Below, in pieces: positions 1 to 8,935 of a stretch of DNA of 64,000 nt. The DNA comes from Papio anubis (taxonomy: Eukaryota > Chordata > Mammalia > Primates > Cercopithecidae), in assembly GCF_008728515.1 (NCBI RefSeq), contig NC_044977.1:2069501-2133500 (forward strand), written 5' to 3'. The translations under genes and the position numbers were made by a program. Under the pieces are notes generated by a model. It ran no database searches. It had not been told where the DNA came from and was given only the letters and a program-made list of their open reading frames with translations. The stretch's first letter is position 1; each line of letters opens with the position of its first letter.

Positions 1-75
1 AGAGACTTAAATGTTAGACCTAATACCATAAAAATCCTAGAGGAAAACCTAGGTAGTACCATTCAGGACATAGGC

Positions 76-936
76 ATGGGCAAAGACTTCATGTCTAAAA
101 CACCAAAAGCAACGGCAGCAAAAGCCAAAATTGACAAATGGGATCTCATTAAACTAAAGAGCTTCTGCACAGCAAAAGAAACTACCATCAGAGTGAACAG
201 GCAACCTACAGAATGGGAGAAAATTTTTGCAATCTACTCATCTGACAAAGGGCTAATATCCAGAACCTACAAAGAACTCAAACAAATTTACAAGAAAAAA
301 ACAAACAACCCCATCAAAAAGTGGGCAAAGGATATGAATAGACATTTCTCAAAAGAAGACATTCATACAGCCAACAAACACATGAAAAAATGCTCATCAT
401 CACTGGCCATCAGAGAAATGCAAATCAAAACCACAATGAGATACCATCTCACACCAGTTAGAATGGCGATCATTAAAAAGTCAGGAAACAACAGGTGCTG
501 GAGAGGATGTGGAGAAATAGGAACACTTTTACACTGTTGGTGGGATTGTAAACTAGTTCAACCATTATGGAAAACAGTATGGCGATTCCTCAAGGATCTA
601 GAACTAGATGTACCATATGACCCAGCCATCCCATTACTGGGGATATACCCAAAGGATTATAAATTATGCTGCTATAAAGACACATGCACACGTATGTTTA
701 TTGCAGCACTATTCACAATAGCAAAGACTTGGAATCAACCCAAATGTCCATCAGTGACAGATTGGATTAAGAAAATGTGGCACATATACACCATGGAATA
801 CTATGCAGCCATAAAAAAGGATGAGTTTGCGTCCTTTGTAGGGACATGGATGCAGCTGGAAACCATCATTCTTAGCAAACTATCACAAGAACAGAAAACC
901 AAACACCGCATGTTCTCACTCATAGGTGGGAACTGA
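76..936 (+). pseudogene. L1 ORF2p C-terminal fragment
   Basis: This is an uninterrupted 286-codon frame covering the ORF2p C-terminal segment. It includes the cysteine-rich stretch CWRGCGEIGTLLHCWWDCK at about residues 141-159 and ends at the normal ORF2 stop. Family knowledge: ORF2p carries endonuclease and reverse transcriptase, and this end aids RNA binding and retrotransposition. The endonuclease and RT domains would lie upstream of base 1, so whether the whole element is intact cannot be judged here. The first methionine is internal to ORF2, not a true start. Confidence 0.85.
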
Positions 937-991
937 ACAACGAGATCACTTGGACTCAGGAAGGGGAACATCACACACCGGGGCCTATCAT

Positions 992-1013
992 GGGGAGGGG
1001 GGAGGGGGGAGGG
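992..1013 (+). other. G-quadruplex-type tract in L1 3'UTR
   Basis: Four runs of three or more G are separated by single A bases, matching the conserved G-rich polypurine tract of L1PA 3'UTRs. The same tract recurs at 18041-18062. In the minus-strand L1 at about 28890-28910 it has decayed. Confidence 0.7.
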
Positions 1014-1143
1014 ATTGCATTGGGAGTTATACCTGATGTAAATGACGAGTTGATGGGTGCAGCAGACTAACATGGCACAAGTATACATATGTAACAAACC
1101 TGCATGTTATGCACATGTACCCTACAACTTAAAGTATAATAAT

Positions 1144-1174
<31 letters not shown>

Positions 1175-1175
1175 A

Positions 1176-1895
1176 GGAAATCAGTGAATCAAAGATACAT
1201 CTGCACTCCCGTGGTCATTGCAGCACTATTCACAATAGCCAAGATAGAAAATCAATCAAAGTGTCCATCATCAGATGAATGGATAAAGAAAATGGGGCAC
1301 ATACATACAATGGAATGTTATTTACCCATAAAAAATGAATGGAATTTCATTATTTGCAACAACATAGATAGAACTGAAGGCCGTTTTGTTAAGTGAAATA
1401 AGCCAAGCAACACTGTCAGATGCAACAGTGGAACAGTGAAAGACAAATACTGCATATTCTCACTTATAAGTGAATGCTGAAAAATCAATCTCCTGGAGAC
1501 AGAGAGTAGAATTATGGTTACCAACGCCTGGGAAGAGTGGTGGGGCTGGGGGAAATAAAAGGGGCTGATTAATGGGTAGAAAAATTCAATTAGAAAAAAT
1601 AAGATCTAGTGTTTGGTATCACAATAGGATGACTACAGCTAACAATAATTTATTGTAGTTTTCAAATTAATTAAAGAAGTGGAATATTCCACTTCTTTAT
1701 GGAATGATAAAGAAGAAATGATAAATGATAAAGAAATGATAAACATTTTAGATGATGGATTTCCTGATTACCCTAATTTGATCATTACACATTGTGTCCT
1801 TGTATCAAAATATCATATGTACCCCTTAAGTATGTACAGCTATTGTGTATTCATAAAAATTTTAAAAATTAAAATAAAATTATTTTTCCACTGAA
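1176..1895 (+). mobile_element. Older L1M 3' end (left copy)
   Basis: The sequence matches ORF2 C-terminal plus 3'UTR of an old mammalian-wide L1. It contains ATTCACAATAGCCAAGATAG, a variant of the conserved ATGGAATGTTATTTACCCATAAA stretch in two parts, and a diverged L1M 3'UTR. A 70-codon frame at 1184-1396 is a remnant of ORF2. The 5' side is cut by the young L1, but in the right arm the same element continues unbroken to about 47165. Confidence 0.8.
1672..1699. repeat. 28-bp perfect palindrome
   Basis: The bases around GGAATATTCC (1681-1690) are perfectly self-complementary for 14 pairs with no spacer. The palindrome lies in the decayed L1M 3'UTR and is duplicated exactly at 46401-46428. 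Confidence 0.95.
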
Positions 1896-3759
1896 TTAGT
1901 TAAGATTTGAAAAATTAAAGTATTGAATGATGGAAGAAACAGTATGGAGATCAAGATTTTAAAAATACTTTTATCTTTGAGTTACAAAGAGCTAAACATT
2001 CATATTTTAAAGGTAACTTACTTAGTTTGGGAATATAAATAGAATGAAAAGGAAACTAAAGCAATATTTTTGGAATATGTAAACTATCGAGAGTAGAATT
2101 GAATTTAAAAGCACATGAATACCACCTTATATTAATGTAACAAAATGAAAAGTACTCAAGTACAACATAAAATTGCAATTGGAATAAAACTCCATGATTT
2201 TAACAAAAGTATAGTTTTACAAGGGATAAGTGTTTAAAGATGATGTGTTGCCAATTCCTTCAGCATATTAATAGTAATCTCTCAAAAAAGTATTAATTTA
2301 TAATGTAAGTTTAATAAACCTCATCTCCAACATATTCTTAAAGAGAAAATGTAGGAAATATTTTGTTGTAAATAATCAAGATACTATTGACTTATAAAAA
2401 TATTGTATTAGTTAGTAGAGAAATAACATAAAGCAACTTGAAATTATGCAACCTGACCTCTTCTATATATTAACATGTGCACAAATTTTATTATACTCTT
2501 ACACTTAAAAACATGTCAGATTATATATCAAAATTACGAGATAATAAAATTAGAAAAGTAATTTATCCATTTTTATACAAGCATTCTTGAGTTTATATTT
2601 TGGGCAAGTGATAAACTAGTATATCATTCTAATCTCCATGGTTTCATTGAAGACAAGGGAGGAATGTTTCAAGCTGAAAAGAGTCAACAGTGTCAGATGC
2701 AACAGAGGAACAGGGAAAGAAAACCTTAAAGACAACTGAATTAATTGGCAAGTCAGTCATTGAGGATGTTTGCCTGACAGTATCATTGAGGGGTGAGGTG
2801 AGAAGGCTGACTTCAACCTCCTCTTGTGCATGGGGGAGATAAATGAGAGCATTTCATGACAAATAAAATCTCCAGGAGCCTCGCCACGGAGGGACATAGA
2901 CATTAAGAGATGTGAGAGGAGTTTGGTGTTTTAAGCTTTTTTAAAATTCTGGATCCAAATCACAATAGAAATACTAAAGTGCATTTAAAATATTTGTATT
3001 TTTGTTAATCATATTCAATACCATTTTTTCATGTGTAAAATTATTTGATATGTATCTCTAGCCATAAAAATTATTTTACTCAAATCTATTTTACTGTTGA
3101 ATAGAAACAATTTAAAATTAGGCACTGGATCGTCCTGATCCGTATCCCAACCACTTTGGCTACTCATGCATACATACATATATGTATATATGTATACACG
3201 TGTGTGTGTGTGCACTTATGTGCTTCATTGTGTGTTGTTGAATTAAATTAGATAACAAGAATAAAATTGTGTATTCCCCTATCCAGATTCTCCCAGTAAA
3301 CCTAATAGAAGTATTTTAACCTAATAGAAATATTTTAACCTGATAGGAATGATTCAGTAAAATGGTGTGGGTTGTAGACAAACAGGCATGTCAGGTTACT
3401 GAGAAAAGCATCCTTGCCACATATTTGCTTTTTCCTCGGTGTGTTACGGCATTTTTTTTAAAACCCCGGCATTTCTTTAGTTCATCATGTCATCAAATAT
3501 TATCTGTAATATAAGAACAATTCACCATGCCAAAATATTTACCCCGCCTTATAAAATGATGTGGCAACCCAAGCTTTTCTAAGTACATTTAAGATTAATA
3601 CATTAATTACTCGTTATCCAGGGGTGACTTAACATTGAGAATTGGCATGAAAAGGCATGCCTCCACTCCCAAACAAGGCTGTCCTTCAAAATATCCCCAA
3701 TTTCAAATTAATAGCCAGCAAGACAGGAAGACCAGGAAGGATGTGGTAATTTCCGGAGG
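1896..3759. other. AT-rich noncoding DNA in the left arm
   Basis: I see no gene and no recognisable repeat except an alternating CATA/TATG and TG microsatellite at about 3171-3212. Open frames here are short and lie in low-complexity sequence. The near-perfect match to the right arm reflects the duplication, not selection. Confidence 0.7.
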
Positions 3760-4063
3760 CCACTATATAAAATTGACGCAAACCCAGTGCCTTAAAATAA
3801 CTAAAATTTATTCTTTCAGAGTTCCTGGAAGCTCGTAGGTTGCAGCAAAAGTGATTCCGGCTTTTGCCATTACATTTGATTGTATTTAGGGCCCATCTGG
3901 GTAACAGGAGGGAATCACCTCATATCATATCAAAATTCTTAATTATATTTGCAATGACACTTTTTCCGTTTAGGTCACATTTAAAAATTCCAGGAATTAG
4001 GACTAGATATCTGTGTATGACCATTATCCAATGTACTACAAAAGGAATTTTAAAAATGAATAT
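3760..4063 (-). mobile_element. MLT1-type MaLR LTR fragment (left copy)
   Basis: In reverse orientation the segment resembles MLT1 LTRs: a GGATTAGGACT block, a GGTCACAT-type block, TAATTAAGAATTTTG, GGGCCCTAAATACAATC, and a terminal part resembling 'actaaaatttattctttcagagtt'-type sequence in short pieces. It is diverged and interrupted. An L1 5' end follows directly at 4064. The exact subfamily is not resolved. Confidence 0.6.
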
Positions 4064-4344
4064 TAGGGGGGATGGTAAGATAGGTCGAATGGGAACAGCC
4101 CCGGTTTGCAGCTCCCAGCGAGACCAATGCAGAGGACTAGGGATTTCTGCATTTACAACTAAGGTACCAGGCTCATCTCATTGGGACTGGTTAGACAGTG
4201 GGTGCATCCTGTGGAGGGCAAGCAGAAGCAAGGCGAGGTGTTGCCTCACCTGGGAAGCACAGCGGGTCAGGCAACTCACTCCATTGGCCAAGGAAGCCAT
4301 GAGGGACTGTGCTGTGAGGAACAGGGCACTCCAGCCCAATACTA

Positions 4345-4377
4345 TTGATGCTATTCCTTTCTGTTTGTTAGTTTTCC
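4345..4377. repeat. Inverted copy of a 33-base 5'UTR segment (copy 1)
   Basis: These 33 bases are the exact reverse complement of 5303-5335 in the same L1. Related old L1 5'UTRs, as I remember them, lack about 28 of these bases between CAATA and TTTTCCCATG. This looks like a template-switch insertion copied from about 0.96 kb downstream. Confidence 0.85.
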
Positions 4378-5302
4378 CATGATCTTCGCAACCCACAGAC
4401 CAGGAGATTCCCTCGGGTGCCTACACCACCAGGGCCATGAGTTTCAAGCACAAAACTGGGCGGCCATTTTGACAGACACCGAACTAGCTGCAGGAGTTTA
4501 TTTTCATACCCCAGTGGCTCCTGGAAAGCCAGCAAGACAGAACCATTCACTCCCCTGGAAAGGGGGCTGAAGCCCGGGAGCCAAGTGGTCTAGCTCAGCA
4601 GATCCCACCTCCACGGAGTCCAGCAAGCTAAGATCCACTGGCTTGAAATTCATGCTTCCAGCACAGCAGTCTGAAGTTGACCTGGGACACTCAAGCTTGG
4701 TGAGGGGCGGGGTATCCACCATTACTGAGGCTTGAGTAGGTGGTTTCCCCTCACAGTCACTCAAAAAACCTCCTGAAGTTCAAACTGGACGGAGCACACC
4801 ACAGCTCTGCAAAGCCACTGTAGCCAGACTGCCTCGCTAGATTCCTTCTCTCTGGGCAGGGCATCTCTGAAAGAAAGGCAGTAGCCCTAGTAAGGGGCTT
4901 ATAGATGAAACTCCCATCTTCCTGAGACAGAGCATCTGGGGGAAAGGGTGGCTGTGGGCACAACTTCAGCAGACTTAAACATTCCTGCCTGCCAGGTCTG
5001 AAGAGAAAAGCAGATCTCCCAGCACAGCGCTCAAGCTCTGCTAAGGCACAGACTGCATCCTCAAGTGGGTCCCTGACTCCCATGACTCCTGACTGAGAGA
5101 CACCTCCCAACACCAAATACAGTAGAGCTCCAGATGGCATATGACAGGTGCCCCTCTGGGATGAAGCTTCCAGAGAAACGAACAGGCAGCAATCTTTGCT
5201 GTTCTGCAGCCTCCGCTGGTGAAACCCAGCGGCAAACAGGGCCTGGAGTGGACCGCCAGCAAACTCCAGCAGACCTGCAGCAAAGGGGTTTGACTGTTAG
5301 AA

Positions 5303-5335
5303 GGAAAACTAACAAACAGAAAGGAATAGCATCAA
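5303..5335. repeat. Donor-like partner of the 33-base inverted repeat (copy 2)
   Basis: This segment is at its normal place just upstream of ORF1, including the conserved block GGAAAACTAACAAACAGAAA. It is the likely source of the inverted copy at 4345-4377. Confidence 0.85.
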
Positions 5336-5411
5336 CATAAACAAAAAGGACATTTACACAGAAACCCCATCTGAAGGTCACCAACATCAAAAATCAAAGG
5401 TAGATAAATCC

Positions 5412-6459
5412 ATGAAAATGAGAAAACAAAACAAAACAAATCAAAAGCACAAAAAGGCTGAAAATCCCAAAAAACTGAATGCCTCTTCTTCTCCAAAGGA
5501 TCACAGCTCCTCACTAGGAAGGGAACAAAACTGGACAGAGAATGAGTTTGATGAATTGACAGAAGTAGGCTTCAGAAAGTGGGTAATAACAAACTACTTC
5601 AAGCTGAAGGAGCATGTTCTAACCCAATGCAAGGAACCAAAGAACCTTGAAAAAAAGGTTAGAGGGATTGCTAACTATAATAACCAGTTTAGTGAAGAAC
5701 ATAAATGACCTAATAGAGCTAATAAAAAACAGCATCAGAATTTCACAAAGCATAGACAAGTATCAATAGCCAAATCGATCAAGTGAAAGAAAAGGATCAG
5801 AGATTGAAAATCAACTTAATGAAATAAAGCATGAAGACAAGATTAGAGAAAAAAGAATGAAAATGTACTAACAAAACCTCCAAGAAATATGGGACTACAT
5901 GAAAAGACCAAACCTATGTTGGATTGGTTTACCTGAAAGTGATGGGGAGAATGGAATCAAGTTGGAAAACACTCTTCAGGATATTATCCAGGAGAACTTC
6001 CCCAGCCTAGGAAGACAGGCCAACATTCAAAATCAGGAAATACAGAGACCACCACAAAGATTCTCCTCAAGAGGTGTAACCCCAAAACAGATAATCATCA
6101 GAGTCACCAAGGTTGAAATGGAGGAAAAAATGTTAAGGGCATCCAGAGAGAAAGGTCGGGTTGCCCACAAAGGGAAGCCCATCACACTAACAGCAGATCT
6201 CTCAGCAGAAACCCTACAAGCCAGAAGAGAGAGGAGGCCAATATTCAACATTCTTAAAGAAAAGAATTTTCAACCCAGAATTTCATATCCAGCCAAACTA
6301 AGCTTCATAAGTGAAGAAGAAATGAAATCCTCTACAGACAAGCAAATGCTGAAAGATTTTGTCATCACCAGGCCTGACTTACAAGAGCTCATGAAGGAAG
6401 CACTAAACATGGAAAGGAAAAACCCATACCATCCACTGCAAAAACATATCAAATTGTAA
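5412..6459 (+). pseudogene. L1 ORF1p pseudogene (older L1)
   Basis: ORF1p is the RNA-binding trimeric chaperone of L1. An N-terminal frame (5412-5708, 98 codons) ends in a stop inside the coiled-coil region. The middle (5709-5898) is shifted and broken. A second frame (5899-6459) carries the RNA-recognition and C-terminal domains, with RPNLCWIGLPESDGENGIKL near its start and LTADLSAETLQARRERRPIF farther on, ending at the normal stop. It cannot encode a complete protein. Confidence 0.85.
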
Positions 6460-6534
6460 AGACCATCAACACTATGACAAAACTGCATCAATTAATGGGC
6501 AGAATAATCAGTTAGCATCATAATGACATAATCA

Positions 6535-6905
6535 GACACCCCCAAATTAAGGGACAATCTACAAAATAACTGGGCACTACTTATTCAAAGTGTCTTGAAA
6601 GACAGGAAAGTCTGAGGTGCTAAGCTTGGAGGGGACTAAAGAGATATGCAGCTAAATGCAGTGTAGAACACTGGATTGTCTTCAGAAATATTTTTTAAAA
6701 AGTGGTAAAGAAAAGCTGGTGAAACTCAAATATAATTTGTAGTGTAATAGTATCGTACCAATGTCAATTTCATAGTTCTGATAATTGTATGATTATTCTG
6801 TAAGTATTTAACATTAGGGAAAGTCTGGTGATAGGTATATGAGAATGTTCTCCACTAGTTTCCAAATAATTAGGTCAAAAAATTACTACAATATAAAAAG
6901 TAAGG
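6535..6905 (+). mobile_element. Old L1M 3' end
   Basis: It contains the blocks AACTGGGCACTACT, GAAAGACAGGAAAGTCTGAGG, AGTATCGTACCAATGTCAAT and TTAACATTAGGGAAAGTCTGG, which I recognise as a frequent old L1M-type tail, ending in an A-rich run near 6903. It directly follows the broken L1 5' half. Family assignment is from memory. Confidence 0.55.
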
Positions 6906-6987
6906 AAAAAAAAAGAACTGCTTAGCTTTTACACAAATAATGTTTTAGTGGGTATGGGCACAGCTGTTGGCTGGAAGACATGACCAG

Positions 6988-7343
6988 TGTACTAGTTTGT
7001 TCTCACAGTGCTATAAAAATATTACCTGAGACTGGGTAACTTGTACAGAAAACAGCTGACTCACAGTTTTGCATGCCTGAGGAGGTCTCAGGAATCTTAC
7101 AATCGTGGCAGAAGACAAAGGAGAAGCAAGGCACATCTTACATGGTGGCAGGTGAGAGAGAGCAAGGGGGCAAGTGCCACACACTTTCCAACAACCAGAT
7201 CTTGTCGGAACTCACTACCACAAGAACAACAAGGGGGAAATTTGTTATGATCTAAACAGCTCCCATGAGACCCCTCCGCCGACACATGGGGATTACAATT
7301 CTTGATGAGATTAGGGTGGGGACACAGAGCCAAACCATATCAC
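6988..7343 (-). mobile_element. MST-type MaLR LTR
   Basis: Read on the minus strand it starts TGATATGGTTTGGCTCTGTG (7343 downwards) and ends GAGAACAAACTAGTAC, with GTGAGTCAGCTG and TTACCCAGTCTCAGG before the end. These are hallmarks of MST/THE1 LTRs. It is a solitary LTR with no internal sequence beside it. The open frames across it are chance. Confidence 0.85.
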
Positions 7344-8784
7344 CCAGTGTACCCTATCACCTGTCCCATCAGCCATTTTCATATAGCAGTGTGATGCCCA
7401 GTCTTTGATGGGCTACATTTTAACAAAAGCCCTAATTTTCATCTTAGTCACTCCATAAATAATAGACGATGATGGATGGATGGATAGATAGATAGATAGA
7501 TAGATAGACAGGAAAGCAAACTGATTTTATTGCCAAGTAATATTTAAAACAGACATCCATTTTATCCTGTGCTGATGATAATGCCAAACTCTTCTTTAAT
7601 CATAATTTGAGGAGATTAGGTGAAACATTCTTAGAGACAAATTGGGTTCTAGTGGATTTATAATAAATTATGTATGATTTTATTTTTCATGTTATCAAAG
7701 TAATGCATACATAATATTTAAAACAATGTTTTAAATGCATAGGATTGAACAAAAAGATACTGTTTCTCCTCATCAGGGCGGGGCATAGAGAAGGTCAGGT
7801 TTGTGTTGCTTACATGCATTTGTAAACATAACATTACATTTGGTTTAAAGATGCACTCTACTTCACAATTGTTAGGAGTATTCCAACGCTGCATCCTCAG
7901 AGGATTCTACTTTAGCTGAGGTCACATGCTTCTTGCCATATAATATTGCTACACCGTTATATGGGGAGTCTTCCAAGGGACAAGTGAAGGGAGAGGTTTG
8001 CCGGCTGTTCAACTCTGTCTTTGCTCCTGCACACCATGGCATGGCAGGGTACTGAATGCAATGTACTCTGCCAATTTTTAAGCATATGCATTTGCTTCAC
8101 TGCCACCCACTACCCATAACTCCCAGGTCCAGAAATGAAGATCTTTGGCACAGAGCCAACAAATTATTTGGCGAGATTGTTCTGGTCTCTTGAGATCTCA
8201 GGCACTGGGTAGTCGTTGTATGCTCAAAGAGAAAGAGTAGCAGGAAAAGATCCAAAACCTTGATGCAAAAGTGCCATCAAAGTGACCATAACATTTGTTT
8301 CGGAGCTAGGCACTCCGTAATGGACACATGAGGGCTTTAACTGCGCGTTCTCAGAGGGGGCCTGATGCCAGACCTACAGCTACAGAGAAACCTGATCACT
8401 GTCCCTTAATTTTGATGCTGTCCTTAGCAACTATTTCTATCTACTTTGTGTATTCAGAACCCTTCTGGCTGACGTTATTTTCCAGGAGCAGAACAGGGCA
8501 ATAACAGAGAGTTATTCAAGGGGCAATAATAGAGAGTTATAGAATCAGTTTGAAGAAGCACTTGTCATCAGTTAATTTAATAACACTTAAATATTCAAAT
8601 TTTCTGCTACATAACTTATGCCCTAATTTCAAGCAACTTGTTTTACAATCCCCAGACCTAACACACACTTGAGTAGTATACTATCTAAGTTCACAGTGGC
8701 CTCGTCCACTAGAGTGTAATGCAAAATCAGTTCCTTGGAAACTTTTTGTAACCCCTATAGATTAAGTATGTACTTGAATCAGTC
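7344..8784. other. Unique noncoding DNA with a tetranucleotide repeat and a 25-base tandem duplication
   Basis: It holds a GATG/GATA tetranucleotide array at about 7469-7507 and a 25-base tandem duplication at 8496-8541 (GGGCAATAA-AGAGAGTTAT). I see no gene or clear transposon in the rest. Confidence 0.6.
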
Positions 8785-8935
8785 AAATGTGTGCAAAATG
8801 CTTTCTATACATTGGCTTCTTAATTCCCATAATGGGGCTCAGCTACAGTTCAAAAGGTTAAGGAATTGCTCAAGGTTACACAGCAGGTCAGAGGCAGAAC
8901 CCAGGTATTTTGCTATAAAATCTCTTCTTTACCTT
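8785..8935 (+). mobile_element. MIR SINE fragment
   Basis: The core blocks match MIR: TATACATTGGCTTCTTAATTCC, split here as a TTAATYC-type stretch, then GGTTAAGGAATTGCTCAAGG, TTACACAGCAGGTCAGAGGC and AGAACCCAGGTATTTTGC. It is strongly diverged, as expected for an ancient tRNA-derived SINE. Confidence 0.75.

Larger units (their letters stand above)
1..1175 (+). mobile_element. Young L1 (L1PA-type) 3' part with poly(A)
   Basis: This is the 3' part of a LINE-1 that continues upstream of the window. It holds the ORF2 C-terminal region, a stop at 936, a 3'UTR with a G-rich tract (992-1013), the usual tail ending in TAATAATAATAAATAAATT, and a 20-A run (1156-1175). Its 3'UTR shares unusual variants with the copy at 17831-18218, such as ATTGCATTGGGAGTTATACC and CCCTACAACTTA, so both come from closely related source elements. 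I associate these variants with Old World monkey L1s (recalled, not searched). The poly(A) abuts the left arm of the inverted duplication. The corresponding site in the right arm (46925-46930) is empty. Confidence 0.93.
1176..4275. repeat. Left arm of a 3.1-kb inverted duplication
   Basis: Each base x pairs with 48100-x in 43825-46924 on the other strand. Both arms are exactly 3,100 bases with no net indel. By eye I found nine substitutions, at left positions 1198, 1304, 1383, 1456, 1502, 1525, 2123, 3755 and 3983, which is about 99.7% identity. The arm contains an L1M tail, unique DNA, a TG/TA microsatellite, an MLT1 LTR and the first 212 bases of an older L1. Its outer edge is the poly(A) of the young L1. 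Its inner limit is set only by the gap beside the partner. Confidence 0.95.
4064..6530 (+). mobile_element. 5' half of an older full-length-type L1 (L1PA/L1PB age)
   Basis: A typical L1 start (GGGGGGATGGTAAGATAGG) leads into the 5'UTR (4064-5411), with recognisable blocks such as CCCCTGGAAAGGGGGCTGAA and CACCTGGGAAGCACAGCGG. ORF1 (5412-6459) and the inter-ORF spacer follow. Similarity stops about where ORF2 should start (near 6530), with no poly(A), and unrelated L1M sequence follows. The element is therefore cut by a deletion or rearrangement, not by ordinary 5' truncation. Its first 212 bases are also present in the right arm. Confidence 0.85.

Noticed and set aside
801..1097. 98-codon minus-strand frame, nearly identical to 17850-18146
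   Set aside because: Both are antisense frames of the same young L1 3' end. The similarity is due to the element.
3864..4382. 172-codon frame repeated in both arms
   Set aside because: It is a read-through of an MLT1 LTR into an L1 5'UTR. The duplication explains its conservation.
4178..5514. Several overlapping antisense frames
   Set aside because: L1 5'UTR antisense by-products, as in many L1 copies.
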